Shown: positions 43,995 to 55,152, numbered from the stretch's first letter. The stretch is DNA of 64,000 nt from Anaeramoeba flamelloides (GCA_027625915.1 JANTQA010000047.1:16058001-16122000); one strand, 5' to 3'. Made by a program: numbers and translations. Notes: generated by a model not told the origin, from the sequence alone.

Positions 43995-45073
43995 AAATTT
44001 CACAAGAGATTTTAGTTTTTTCAAAAAACAAAAAAAATGAAAAGAAAAAATTGTTTTTCAGCTACAAACAAAAATTTGCATTCCGTTTATAAAAATTTTC
44101 TGTCTTTCATGACTTTTATGAAACTTTTGGATCTCCCAAACCTTTCAAAAGCTTTTCAACACTTTTAAATGGTAAAATGGTTGGAAAAGTCTCAAAGCTT
44201 TGTAAAATTCAATATATTTTTTTGTAAGGTGATTTCAAAAAAATAATTTTTCATTTTTTTGCGATATTTATTTTATTGCAAATTTTATGATTTTTCCTGA
44301 TAAAGTTTGACTATTTGCGATTTTTCCAAATACAATCGTGAATTTATTGAAAATATTGTGATAATACGTGTTATCATCAAAAAATCTATTCTGAAATATT
44401 TCAAAGTTTAAAATAATTGTTTTTTTCTTGAAATTAAGATTAGATTTTTTTAAAGTATAAAATAATTATTATAATTTTCTTTGAAAATCAAGTAGATTTT
44501 TTATTGTGAGTTATTTTAAAACTTGACAGTTTCGTTTTTAATAAAAATATTTTTATACAAATTTTCCACAGACAATAAGGTTTCAATCTTCTTTCAATAA
44601 AAATAATTTTTTTTGAAATAATTTAGAAATATGTTGGATTTGGAACTTTTTGAAAATGAGAAAAATGGATCAAACTTTTTTAAAAACAAAAATTCGTTTC
44701 GGAAAATAACTTTAAATTTAATTAAGTTTGGTTTTGTCGTACTCAGATTTTTACTTTCATTTTTCAATTTCAAGATGCGATTATAAAAATTTTTTAAATT
44801 TGCTATTAAGCATTACTACAATGTTTTTTTTTTTTTGGTTTACGAGTCACTTAAAGAAATATTTCTTTCAAATGAATGGAAAATTAAAATTGAATTGTTC
44901 CTGAATGTTAGTTTTGTTATTTGTTTCTAAACAAAAATTCACAGATAGTGCTAATCACTTAAATTTTACAAAAAAAATAATTTTTTATTGATATTTTGTT
45001 TGTTAGTGTGCTATTATTCCATTTGTGGGCCACTCTTGTGCTGTCTGGTGTTTTTTTTTTTCTTTTAAACAAT
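43995..45073. other. Intergenic, repeat-bearing
   Basis: Contains a repeat copy at ~44456-44782 and an AAAGCTTTGTAAAA word also seen near 46620. Downstream of the HIRIP3-like gene, which ends at 45074. Confidence 0.6.
44456..44782 (+). repeat. Dispersed repeat, copy 1 (pair with 61142-61472)
   Basis: Common blocks: TAATTATTATAATTTT, AAGTAGATTTTTTA, AGAAATATGTTGGATTT, AATGAGAAAAATGGATCAAA, TTTTTACTTT, TTTTTCAATTTCAAGATG. Same orientation, clear similarity over ~320 bases. No TIRs noticed. Confidence 0.65.
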
Positions 45074-46486
45074 CTAATCGTTATCTTCGTCACTCTCTTT
45101 ACTTTCGTCTTCATCATTTGAATCAGATTTTTTCTCATTCTTTTTTCCTTCATCTTTTTTTGACTTTTTCCCTTTCTTTTTTCCCTTCTTTTGATCCTTT
45201 TCCTTCTCTTTCTTATTCTTTTGCTCTTTCTTGGGCTTTGGGTTTATGATTCTTTTTTTTTTTTTTACATTTTTTTCTTTTTTCTCTTTTTCTGATTCTT
45301 CAAACTCAGAGTCTGAAGAAGGCTTAGTCTCCCTCACCCAATATTTCTTTGGATCATTTTTTGTTTCTTTGTCACTTGAAGAACTAGATTCTTCTTCAAG
45401 ACTTGTAGATAATTCAAATTCTGAATAATCTGCTGAAAGGTCTTGGAAAACCTCAACTTTTTCTTTTTCTTTTCCTTTTCCTTTTTCTTTTTCTTTTCCT
45501 TTTTCTTTTTCTTTTTCTTTTTCTTTCCCCTTCTCTTTTTCCTTCTTTTCATTGTCGTCTTCAGAGCTTGACACTTCAATTTTGTATTGCTCTAAATTAT
45601 AATTAATTTTGTTTCTTCTCCTTAAGCGTGTTGAAGTTAAATATTCTTCACTAAGCTGCTGATCTTGTTTGGTTTTCTTTTTGAGTTTGTTTTTCAATCT
45701 TTTTGCTCGATATTTGGTTAAATTCTTGTTTGGTATTTCTTTTTCATCCAAAAACCCTTCTAGGATTTCAATTGCTTCTCCTAAAGGTAATTCTTGAACT
45801 GACTTGGAGTATTTACGAAATCCTAACCATTTGACAAAATTTTGGAGCTTTTCAAAACGCTTTTCCAATATTGCTCTTTCTGCTTGTTTTGTAGACATTT
45901 TTTTTGTGATGTTTGTTCTTTTCCGTTTTCTGGGAGTTTTTTTTGTTGTTTTTTTGTTGTTATTTTTTTTTTTATTTCCCTTTCTTTTTGTTTTTTTCCT
46001 ATTTTTTTTCTTCTTTATTTCTGCGACACCTTTTTCTGTTTCCTCATATTCTGATTCTTCGGATAATTCATATTCCGGTTCCTCATATTCTGATTCTTCC
46101 GATTCTTCATATTCTGGTTCATCATTTTCTGATTTGATGTTTTCATTTGCATTATCATCAGAATCGTTAGATTCTGTTGATTCTTCCTGCTCTTCAGATT
46201 TTTCTGATTCTGTTGATCCTTCAGATCCTTCAGATTTTTCTGATTCTGTTGAAAATTGGGATTCTTCTGATGACAAACGTACAACAAGAAGTTTTTTTTT
46301 CATTTGTCTCTCGATCTCCCCCTTCACTTTTTTTGAGTGTATTGTCCTTCTTAGATATTTTTTTTTTTTAAGGTATGCATAAACATCTTCAAAGTTTCCT
46401 TGTTTGTGTTTTTTGTTTTTGTGTTTTAAGAAGTAAGTTTTAATTTCCAATTTAATCTTTTCAAATAGTGACATTTTTAAGGACAA
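45074..46486 (-). CDS. HIRIP3/CHZ-like acidic chromatin protein, 470 aa
   Basis: Intronless. ATG at 46486 (a second Met at residue 5 is possible). Residues ~1-65 are a basic helical block (FEKIKLEIKTYFL, YLKKKKYLRRTI, EIERQMKKKLL) that resembles the N-terminal block of HIRIP3, with its R-R-R-Y-L core. Residues ~72-165 are an acidic Ser/Glu tract, ~170-212 a Lys tract. Residues ~213-312 (LQNFVKWLGFRKYSKSV, AIEILEGFLDEKEIPNKNL, TSTRLRRRNKIN) follow the order of the C-terminal CHZ-type region of HIRIP3, including the final R-x-R-R-R. The remainder is KEKEKE and acidic/Lys tail. HIRIP3 and Chz1 are H2A-H2B chaperones in the nucleus; that function is inferred here from architecture. Other acidic nuclear proteins remain possible. 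Confidence 0.8.
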   Translation of the reverse strand: MSLKMSLFEKIKLEIKTYFLKHKNKKHKQGNFEDVYAYLKKKKYLRRTIHSKKVKGEIERQMKKKLLVVRLSSEESQFSTESEKSEGSEGSTESEKSEEQEESTESNDSDDNANENIKSENDEPEYEESEESEYEEPEYELSEESEYEETEKGVAEIKKKKNRKKTKRKGNKKKNNNKKTTKKTPRKRKRTNITKKMSTKQAERAILEKRFEKLQNFVKWLGFRKYSKSVQELPLGEAIEILEGFLDEKEIPNKNLTKYRAKRLKNKLKKKTKQDQQLSEEYLTSTRLRRRNKINYNLEQYKIEVSSSEDDNEKKEKEKGKEKEKEKEKGKEKEKGKGKEKEKVEVFQDLSADYSEFELSTSLEEESSSSSDKETKNDPKKYWVRETKPSSDSEFEESEKEKKEKNVKKKKRIINPKPKKEQKNKKEKEKDQKKGKKKGKKSKKDEGKKNEKKSDSNDEDESKESDEDND

Positions 46487-47032
46487 AAAGAGAAATAAAT
46501 GGGGATATTCATAAAAAAATGAAATAATTTTAATTTGTAACCTTACAGAATTCGTATACCTTTACAAAGAAAACAGAGAATTACAGTCCTTTAAAAAACT
46601 TCTCAGCATCTTGGAACTGTGAAAAGCTTTGTAAAAGTAAGATTTGATGTATATTACATTTCTACGGAACAATAATATTTAAAAATTTAAGTTACAGTGG
46701 TGTAAATAACCACTGTTTTTTATTTTCACCCATTGCTAAAATTTAACTCATGCACAAAATATTGGCTAACTTTAGAAATACAAGAAACAAATCAATGGGA
46801 TGAAAACAGTAGATAAATACGAAATTGGGTTCTTTAAATAAATTTTAAAAAAGAATTATGAAGATATGGAAAGATTGAAATGCAATTTTTTGACGTAAAA
46901 AATTGTAAAGTTTCATTTTTTGAATTTTTATAAAACAATCGTTTAATCTTAGAAATTTTGTCAATATGATGAAATTTTTGAAACAAAAGCATTTAATATA
47001 ATTGAATCATTTTGATTAATCAAAGATCTAAC

Positions 47033-47098
47033 CTCTAAAGTCAATTTGAATCTATACCAAGAATATACAATTGCCTTCTGGCCTTCCAATACCCAAGT
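47033..47098 (-). pseudogene. Orphan exon-like segment, 22 codons
   Basis: On the minus strand a poly-T tract and CAG precede a 66-base stretch reading TWVLEGQKAIVYSWYRFKL..., followed at once by GTTAGATC. Both borders look like splice sites and the length is a multiple of three, but no partner exon was found within several kb. Likely a remnant of a lost gene, or an exon of a gene whose other exons I failed to see. Confidence 0.35.
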
Positions 47099-47329
47099 CT
47101 GAAAAAAAAAAACACGAGTTAAATTTTAGTAATGGGTTAAGGATTATACGAATTTTATTCCCAGTGGCTATTTCTTTTATACCCAAAACACGAATTATGA
47201 ACTCAAAGGAATGTTGAGTTAATAGATCTTGTTAAAATGTAAAATCTTAGGTTTTTTTTGAGGAAGGCAAAAAAAATTTACTTTCCAAATCAAAATTTTT
47301 CACTCAAAATTTTCGAATTCCAAAATGTT

Positions 47330-47428
47330 ATTGGGAAAATGTCACTCCACTTTATATTGAAGTATGTTAGAGTTGGTGGTGAGTGTAGCCACCCATTTGA
47401 AAAGAAAGTGGAGTGACATTTTCCCAAT
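47330..47428. repeat. 24-bp perfect hairpin
   Basis: Left arm 47330-47353 (starts ATTGGGAAAATGTCACTCC) and exact complement 47405-47428, loop 51 bases that itself holds GGTGGTGAG...GCCACC. Perfect pairing in such diverged DNA implies recent origin or selection. Confidence 0.85.
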
Positions 47429-48084
47429 ATCAAAAAAAATAGCTTTTTATTTTTGCCTTGTTTTGTTGGGATTTTTCGAAAAGTTTTGGATTTATTATGA
47501 TTTTATTCAAAATCTTAAATTGCTAAAAATTGACAATATTTGACTTTCCCTCAATTCACTAGATTTTAAAGGTCTTAGTCTATTTACTGCTTTGTATTTC
47601 AATACTCACAGAGCATAAAATTCAGATAGTCCTTAAAGGTTGTCTGAACGGGTTATTTATACCAATGTATATAAAACTAAGATTACAATTTACATTTAAT
47701 AAGTATTATTTATAAAGTTTATTTACATTCGAACCAATGCCGAAGAACTTTAAATCTTCGTTCTATGGTATTTATTGTTATTTGTGATACTAAGATTTTT
47801 AAAAACTCTCTAATCAGGAAATAACAGTTTTTTTCAAGTGGATAAAAAAATTTAAAACAATGTGACAAAATAATTTTGGTTAAATTCAACTTTAGAGATA
47901 TTTACTTGACTTTATAATAAAAATAGTTTAAAAAACACTCCATTTATTTATTAATTTAGTTAGAGAAAGGAGTAATTATAGAAAATTTAAAAAAAAAACA
48001 ACACATTTACCAACCACTTTTTAAATCTAGAATAAAAAAGGTAATTTAAAGTGCCCTATATTATTTAGATTTTCCCAAATGAAA

Positions 48085-48185
48085 AAAAAATCCAGCAAAA
48101 TCTTTGATTTCACTCTATTCTTTAAAACCCTGGAAAAAATAACGAAAAGTGTCTGTAGCCTGTGGAGGTATTTGAGAATTCAAAA
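48085..48185. repeat. Fragment of a hairpin-module array
   Basis: TTTGATTTCACTCTATTCTT, CCCTGGAAAAAATAACG and GTGTCTGTAGCCTG match module phrases of the larger arrays. Confidence 0.5.
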
Positions 48186-48989
48186 AAAAGTTAATTTTTC
48201 TAATTTAAATCAACTAATAATTCTTTAATAGTCAAAATAAATAATCTCTCTTTTAGTAGATATTAATTAAATAAAAAATCCAATAGAAGTTAAAAAATAA
48301 CCACCAGATTTGAAAAAAAAATATTTTTTTAAGAATTTGATAAAAAAATTATGGAAAAATTATTTCAAAAATGAAATGTTTGGTGGTATAATTAAGGATT
48401 GTATAAAATGAACACACCAATATGTGGGATTTGTGTTACTCAAAACATTGATATTGCATGCTCTTTATCTCTTGAGACCCAGAAATATTATTAAATATCA
48501 ATTTTTTTGGATTTTGAAATTTTACCTGATCGGAACCTGAATTATAAGTTGCTTATATCTTATGAAATGTAATATTTTTTTTAAACAATCTATTATTTTC
48601 AAAACTCGTTTTCAAATATAGGTATTCAATGCAATGATCGAAATAGATAGAATTCTATTAGTTTTTTCTAATAGTCTTTTCTAAAAAATTTTTCAATTTT
48701 TAGATTAAAATCAATATATTAATTGAGTCAAAGTTTATTTTTTTTTCCGATTTCTTTTTTTTTCATTGCCTTTATTTTATTAACGTCGATTTGAATAAAA
48801 AAAATCAAAATATTTGCAAAAACAAATCAATATTAAGATAATTGATATTCTTTAATGTCTTATCATATTTTTATTTTTATGTTTTAAATACATATTTATT
48901 TGAATAATTCTAATAATAAAAAAAAAAATGAGTAATTTTTGAACGAGAACATCTATGAAAGGTTCCCAATTTTTTTTTAATATTTTATT

Positions 48990-49200
48990 TTTTTCTAAAA
49001 TTTATAGTTTGTTCAGGTATTTCTTTAATTAATCTCAACTCCAATATGAAGTTTTTTTTATTCCTGTTTCTAAACAATTTTCGTTCGGTTAATTCTTAAA
49101 AAGATTGTGTATTATTTATTTTTGGCTTGGACACCTTTGGGTGAAATGAAGTTCAATTGTATTTCGCAATATAAATTGATATATTTTTCCTGTGAAGTTC
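48990..49200 (+). repeat. Dispersed repeat shared with 43321-43560
   Basis: See the 43321 entry; same block order and orientation. Confidence 0.35.
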
Positions 49201-49859
49201 CAAGTGGTGTAGTCCAAAAATTTTGAACATTACATTGTTTTTGAAATAAAATGATTTGTGATTGTTTTTTCTTTAATGAATGTGGTCTTTGATCTGAAGG
49301 TTAATATTTCTCTTATTTTTAATTAATTGTGGTATGGTTGATTCATAATAAAATATTTTTTTTTTCTACTATTTTGGCAGTTACGTTGAGTGAAATTTTG
49401 TTTATTTTGTTGGGGAAAAATCTAAATTGAGATCTAAATTGCGTTTATTCTGTTTTTTTAATAATAATTGATTTGATCAATCTTTATATTCGATTTGTTT
49501 CTTCCTTTTATTCGATTTTATTTTTCGTTTTTCCTAGGTTTTACAATTTAACAATTAAGTTTCACTATTTTTTTCTTGATTGGAATAATTTATTTACAAG
49601 TTAAAATTATAATAAATTTTTTCGAGTTATTAAACATAATATTATTAATATTATTTGAATTCAATTTCAAGAATTTTTAATTGTGGGTTAATATATGATT
49701 GTAATAATTCCTTAAAACATGGTTAATATAAACACCATTTCAAAAATTGTGACTCACCACAAATTATAAATTATCAAAAAAAAAAAAAAACTCTTTAGTA
49801 TTAAATAACCACAAATAATTAAATCCACTTTTTAATTCACTTTTTAAATAATTCTAAAT

Positions 49860-50340
49860 ATATTAAAACATATATTTTAAAAATTTCAAAAAAAATAAAA
49901 CCAAAAACTAAAAAAAAGTGAGTAAAAATTTTTGAAATAAGCATTAACAATTTTTTATTAATGAACTTTCACTGAAAAAAGGTTTAACAAGTAGGTTTTT
50001 TCTAATAATTAAATTCTTTTTAACAGAAATTACATATTCACAATTTTCAAAATGATTATTTTTCTTTTTGAAGATTTTTTTTTTCCACATAATATTTTGA
50101 AAAAACAAAAAAAAAAGAAAAAGAAAAACAAAATTGAAATGAAATAAAAAAAAAAAAAAAAAGAAAAAAAAAGAAAAAGAAAAAGAAAAAAAAAAAAAAA
50201 TTAGAAAAAAAGATTCTGATACATAAATTGAAAATATTGTTTTGTTAAGAATACTGGTATAAATCCTCAAAACAACTCCCATTAACATTATAAAGTGAGT
50301 CAAATCTATTGAAAAAAAGTTTATTAAAGGATATTCGCAA
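49860..50340 (+). repeat. Poly-A-cored dispersed repeat, copy 3
   Basis: AAAAACTAAAAAAAAGTGAG, GAAATAAGCATTAACAATTTTT, TTTCACTGAAAAAAGG, TAATAATTAAATTCTTTT, an AAAAAG core, then AAGAATACTGGTATAAATCC and CATTAACATTATAAAGTGAGTCAA, as in the other copies. Confidence 0.55.
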
Positions 50341-51039
50341 CCCTTTTAAAAAAAAACACTATTTCAAATTTAATAATTTTAAAGAGAATTTAAAAAATTG
50401 AAAGATTTATTTTTACAATATGATTATGTAAATTAAAAACTAACTATCAAAAAAAGGGTTGTTGTTAAATATTGGTTTTCTCTAAACATTGGTAGGTAAA
50501 AAAAAATTGGAAAAGAAGAAAAGGAAATGGTGGTTTTTTTTATATAAAAATTAAAAAAAAAAGTTATTTTTCAAAATATTAGCAAGAATTAAACTTTTTT
50601 TAGGAATTGTTTCTAATTTAAAATTTTTCTAAAAATAAATTGAAAATAAATTCATTTATAATGGTGCTCAAAAAAAAAAAAAAAAAAAAATGGGGTACAG
50701 GTTTAATTTTTATTTTCTTTAAAGAACAAATATTAAATTAATTATACAAATATGTTTATATAACAATGAAAAGTTAATTATTATTGTCATTATAAAGTAT
50801 CATTATTGAGATTTTTGAATATTTTTTAGAAAGCTGAAAAGTTTATCTTCGTGTTTTTAGAATAGGGTTTAATTAATTATCCTTACATTTCAGTTGATAG
50901 GTTATTTGTGATAAGGATGGGTGATTACTATTTTGATTAAAATATTCGTTAATTTGGTTTATTATGGTTTTCTATAATATCAGAAAGTGCCCCATTGTAT
51001 TAATATTTAAGTTTAAATAACATTTAAAAGTTTTGGACA

Positions 51040-51540
51040 AATTAAAAAGGTTTTAAGAATACCAAGAATACTACACTTTCATCCAATTTGGAAATAATTT
51101 TGGTTTTTTCAAAATATGAAAATTTATTTTTGATTTTTATTTTTTTTTTTTTTTGAAATTCGTTATCTGTTACTTTCAATCAAAAAATTGCCGAAATAGC
51201 AATTGATATTTATTTAAAGCTGAGTTCTTATAGATAGAAAAGGTAAAATAAAGATAGTTGGTGATTTCTTATCATTTGGTCGATCAATAATTGTTAGTAA
51301 AAGTTTAACAATTTTATCAATTATTATTATTTGTTGGGTTCACTCCATGATTAATATTACAATCATTCTTTTTTTTTTACGTTTGTTAATTTTTTGGGGG
51401 TATTTTAAATTGGTAAATAATTAGTAATGTTTCAATAAAGATTATAATTCTTTTTTAGTCTTTCTTATAGATTTTATTTAATATAATTTTTTTTTTTCAA
51501 ATATTGAATTTTGAAGTGCCAACGGTTTTTTAATTGAAGT
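51040..51540 (+). mobile_element. Decayed relative of the ATTCAAAATTTT-ended element
   Basis: Blocks AATTTGGAAATAATTTTGG, AAAATATGAAAATTTATTTTTG, AAATTCGTTATCTGTTAC, TTATCATTTGGTCGATCAAT and ATTGAATTTTGAAGTGC keep the order of 10051-10583, at clearly lower identity. Confidence 0.5.
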
Positions 51541-51801
51541 TGAGTTATTTTATTTTGTTTTTTGAATTTTTTTTTTTTGTTTTTGTTTTTGTTTATAATT
51601 TTAATTTAATATATTCCTTTTGTCGATTAAAATGTTCTTCTAAAACTAAAAATTAAATTAAATTGTTCATTTAATTCAATTATTATATGAATTTTTGATT
51701 CAATTTTTGAATTGCTCTTTTCTTTTTTCAAATCTGAAAGTTTTTTTTTTTGAAAACAAAAAGATTCATTATCATCGTTCACCATCTTCAGCGTCATCGT
51801 C

Positions 51802-54800
51802 TTAATGATTATTTATAATAATTTTACATTTTTCCTGGATAGCATTATTATTAATTATATTTTGGAGTTGATAAGTGCCTGTCTTTTTGAATTCCACGGT
51901 AATTGAAAGTTGGTATTCTTTATTTTCATCATAATTTTTTTGAATTTTATATTTTTGATGTTTTAATATCAAAAAATGATTTTGTTTTTTTGATTTTTTT
52001 GAAAATATAGGAACAACTTCGTCTTGTTTGTTTAATATTAGGTTGTTATTTTCCATATTTTTTAAAAAATAATTAATTTGGATTTTTTCCCCGGTTTTAC
52101 CACTGTAAATAAAATTTTGTGGTCTAGATTTCAGAATATTGATATCTTCATTTTTCCAAAAATATAAATGATCTAAAGAGAGAAAATTAAAATTATTTTT
52201 ACCTAAAATTATTATTCGATTTATATTAATATCATTTTCGATATAATAATTTCTCCAAGTTTTAGTAATTAAATTAAATTCATAAAGTTTAAAGGTTGAT
52301 GAATCATATAATATAAGATTTTTTTGGTAACCAAATAACTTAAAATTCTTTAAAGGGGGGTTCAAGATTGGTATTTCGTTAACATTCGCTTCTTTATCAT
52401 ATTGTTCATGATTGTTTGAATCGGTTGATGTGTCTGTGGTTTTGGAGTTGGGTGTCGGTGTGGGCGTGTCAGTAGAGGTGGAGGTGGGAGTGGGGGTGGG
52501 AGTGGAAGTGAGAGTGGAAGTGGGAGTGGGGGTGGGAGTGGAAGTGGGAGTGGAAGTGGGAGTGGAAGTGGGGGTGGAAGTGAGAGTGGAAGTGGAAGTG
52601 GAAGTGGAAGTGGTTGAATATGAATTTATATTATCTTTTTTGTTTTGCATATTTTTCTTTCTTTTTTTATTTGATTCCTTTTTAATAAAATTAAAATCAT
52701 AAATCTTTTTTATTATATTTGAAGAATAACTATATATCCCATCATCAACAATCCAATAAATTTTGTTATCTAATTTCCAAATTAATTGTTTATAAATTAT
52801 TTCAACCTTATTAATTTTTCTTATTTCAAAATTATTTAACTCTAATTGCAGTATTCTTTTATTTTTTGCAAACAAGATAATTTTATTGTGTAGTGAAAAA
52901 ATATTTAATATGGAACAATGTTTTGCTTTTCGCCATTTAAGATCATGGGTTACCCATTTTTGTTCTGTTAGATAATCCAAATTCAAACTAAATAAATGTA
53001 ATTTTTTATTCTTTTGACAAAAAACATATAAGATTTTTTTAATTTGCATACATTTTAGAATATTATTAATATTTTTTGTTAATTTCCTTGGTGGCCTTGG
53101 GTTTTCTCTTTTCGAAAGTTTTAAAAATTTTGTGATCCCATTGCTAATAATATTACTGTTTTTCTTGTACCTGTCCCTTTCATTGTTTTTCGTGTTTATC
53201 TTATATTTGTCGCCAACGGGATTGTTGTTGGTATTTATGATTTCGTCAAAGCTAAATAGACAAATTTGGAGATTATTTTGAGTGTTTTTTGTCTTTTTAA
53301 AGCATAAAATTTCATCATTTTCATTTTTAAAAATACTATTCCAAATAAGATTAGTTGGTAATTTAAAGGGGGGTGTGTTTTTAAATAATTGGTTGGCCTT
53401 TGTTCTCATTGAAATGGTTGTTTTTTTTGGAAATTTGTGGGTTATGTTTAAATTAATGTGATTGCCTTTGATATTTCCCTGCATTTGCAATTTAGATTTT
53501 ATTTTTGTTTGTGTTTTTTTATTGTTCTTATATTGCCCCATCAGGACCCCATGTGTTTTGATGATATTGTTTTTTTCTTGTTGGTTTACCTTTCGAATTC
53601 TTTTTTTAAATTCGTTTTTGCTTTCTTGAGATTTTTGATTATTATTCTTTTTATTGATTTTTTGGAAGAATTCTAAAAGTTTCAGTCTTGCTTTCTGTAG
53701 AGAATTACTATTACTTTTGTGAAAATTGAAAGGAATCCCGTTTTGTTTAAAATTCTTTGCAATTTGTTTAAAAATCTTTTTGCTTTTGTCAAGGGACGCC
53801 AAATTTAAATAGCAATCAAATAATCGAAATAAAATAATAATTTCATCTTCATTGCTTTTTTTGTTTTCAAATTTGTTGATATGCATTTGGATCAATAATA
53901 AGATCTTCACACAATCTTTAAACTTTTTCGAATGAAAGTAGATTGTTGACAATTGGTTTAAGTACCAATTTAGATGATCTTGGTTATCATTTGATTGGGT
54001 TTTGAAAATATCCCAACTTAGTTTGTAATAAGATAATATTTCCAAGTGCTTATTTAATTGCATTAGTGATTGGGTTAGCCCTTTGTAATTCTCTTTTAAA
54101 AGTTGAATTTGATCATCATAATCAATTTCTTCACGACCTGTATTGTTTTTCTTGTTTTTGTTTGTTTTATGTTTTTTGTTTTTGTTTTTCTTGTGATCTT
54201 TTTTCTTTTTCTGGTGATCTTTTTTCTTTTTGTTATTGATGTCCTTAATAACCAGCCTTATTGATTTTTCAAATGCCAAAAATGCCTTTTTGTCATACCT
54301 TTCGTTTTTTAAATTGAGGAACGATTTTCCTTTTTTGGTGTACAGAGAATATTTCTTTGGGAAATGATTGTTGATTGACTGGAAGCAATAAATGGCCTTT
54401 GTGTATTTCCTTTGGCAATAATAAATATCACCAAGTAATTCTAAAAATTTGTAATTTTTCTTCTTCTTGAGCAACTTTTTCATGATATCTTTGGATTTTC
54501 CAAATTGGTAGGTTTGTAAAAAGCATTTGCCCAGCAAAAAGTTGAGTTTTTCGTTCTTTGGATCTCTTTTTATAGACGTTTGTAATTCCTCAATACTTTT
54601 TTTCATTAACTTACTTCTCGTCTTGGCACCTTTTCCGTAATCTTGTGTTTCTGTCATTTTGCTATTTCTTGAGGAAAACTGTTTGCTGAAAAGGTGAAAG
54701 CTTGCTCGCCTTCTTTCGTTGTACTCGTGATAGCCTATCCTTGATCTGGGAGTACTAAAATTGTATGCGTCAATTAATATGTTCTCGAGAAGAACACCTT

Positions 54801-55152
54801 TCCTGTAGTCAAGGTATGCAAAATAATACCTGCACCGCTTGTCTCGTCGATCCATCTTTTGCGCTTTTTTAATCTGTTGAATTGCTTTGTCCAGATTTTC
54901 GATCGTCCCTGGATCCTTTTTGAAAAGAACCATCGAATAAAAAAGGTAGTAGTCCTTTTTCTGTTCCACATCAAGACAATTTTTAATGTGTTTTTCTGCT
55001 TGTGTGTAGTTGTTCAATTTGTAATAACTTTTGGAAACAAAGAAATTGTCTTTGTGTTTTAAGTCAGTTAATTCGACCCTTGAAACTGTTTCAATAACCT
55101 TTTGGTAATCTTTTCTCAAATAATATTTTTGAATTTTATGTGATTTTGTCAT
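51802..55152 (-). CDS. TPR protein with C-terminal beta-rich region, 1116 aa
   Basis: Intronless, ATG at 55152. Residues ~1-300 are TPR-like helix pairs (for example KSYYKLNNYTQAEKHIKNCL, LGDIYYCQRKYTKAIYCF). A Lys/Asn-rich insert (~305-345) is followed by more helical repeats to ~500. Residues ~590-1000 contain recurring strands with the rhythm of a beta-propeller (KILYVFCQKNKKLHLFSL, NKIILFAKNKRILQLEL, KIYWIVDDGIYSYSS, KNLILYDSSTFKLYEF), split by a Ser/Thr/Pro repeat at ~847-900. The final ~110 residues (GKTGEKIQINYFL ... KTGTYQLQNI ... CKIIIN) could be an Ig/filamin-like fold. A scaffold role is inferred; I do not recognise an orthologue. The 5' half is richer in G+C than the 3' half. Confidence 0.88.
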   Translation of the reverse strand: MTKSHKIQKYYLRKDYQKVIETVSRVELTDLKHKDNFFVSKSYYKLNNYTQAEKHIKNCLDVEQKKDYYLFYSMVLFKKDPGTIENLDKAIQQIKKAQKMDRRDKRCRYYFAYLDYRKGVLLENILIDAYNFSTPRSRIGYHEYNERRRASFHLFSKQFSSRNSKMTETQDYGKGAKTRSKLMKKSIEELQTSIKRDPKNEKLNFLLGKCFLQTYQFGKSKDIMKKLLKKKKNYKFLELLGDIYYCQRKYTKAIYCFQSINNHFPKKYSLYTKKGKSFLNLKNERYDKKAFLAFEKSIRLVIKDINNKKKKDHQKKKKDHKKNKNKKHKTNKNKKNNTGREEIDYDDQIQLLKENYKGLTQSLMQLNKHLEILSYYKLSWDIFKTQSNDNQDHLNWYLNQLSTIYFHSKKFKDCVKILLLIQMHINKFENKKSNEDEIIILFRLFDCYLNLASLDKSKKIFKQIAKNFKQNGIPFNFHKSNSNSLQKARLKLLEFFQKINKKNNNQKSQESKNEFKKRIRKVNQQEKNNIIKTHGVLMGQYKNNKKTQTKIKSKLQMQGNIKGNHINLNITHKFPKKTTISMRTKANQLFKNTPPFKLPTNLIWNSIFKNENDEILCFKKTKNTQNNLQICLFSFDEIINTNNNPVGDKYKINTKNNERDRYKKNSNIISNGITKFLKLSKRENPRPPRKLTKNINNILKCMQIKKILYVFCQKNKKLHLFSLNLDYLTEQKWVTHDLKWRKAKHCSILNIFSLHNKIILFAKNKRILQLELNNFEIRKINKVEIIYKQLIWKLDNKIYWIVDDGIYSYSSNIIKKIYDFNFIKKESNKKRKKNMQNKKDNINSYSTTSTSTSTSTLTSTPTSTPTSTPTSTPTPTPTSTLTSTPTPTPTSTSTDTPTPTPNSKTTDTSTDSNNHEQYDKEANVNEIPILNPPLKNFKLFGYQKNLILYDSSTFKLYEFNLITKTWRNYYIENDININRIIILGKNNFNFLSLDHLYFWKNEDINILKSRPQNFIYSGKTGEKIQINYFLKNMENNNLILNKQDEVVPIFSKKSKKQNHFLILKHQKYKIQKNYDENKEYQLSITVEFKKTGTYQLQNIINNNAIQEKCKIIINNH
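52450..52615 (-). repeat. In-gene hexanucleotide repeat coding Ser/Thr/Pro
   Basis: Plus-strand units GGAGTG, GAAGTG and GGGGTG, read on the minus strand as TS, TP and SPT-type repeats within the 1116-aa protein. Likely length-variable and an extended linker between propeller-like parts. Confidence 0.85.

Larger units (their letters stand above)
46487..51801. other. Intergenic, repeat-rich, one orphan exon-like segment
   Basis: Between two minus-strand genes. Contains an exon-like piece (47033-47098), a perfect hairpin (47330-47428), a hairpin-module fragment (~48085-48185) and dispersed repeats. 47430-48080, 48190-48990 and 50340-51040 show only AT-rich DNA. Confidence 0.65.

Noticed and set aside
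45804-46382. Plus-strand Ser/Phe-rich frame opposite the HIRIP3-like gene
   Set aside because: It is the reverse of the Glu/Lys/Ser coding repeats and has no independent protein-like features.
52412-52702. Plus-strand Val/Gly/Glu repeat frame
   Set aside because: Antisense of the S/T/P hexamer repeat in the 1116-aa gene.
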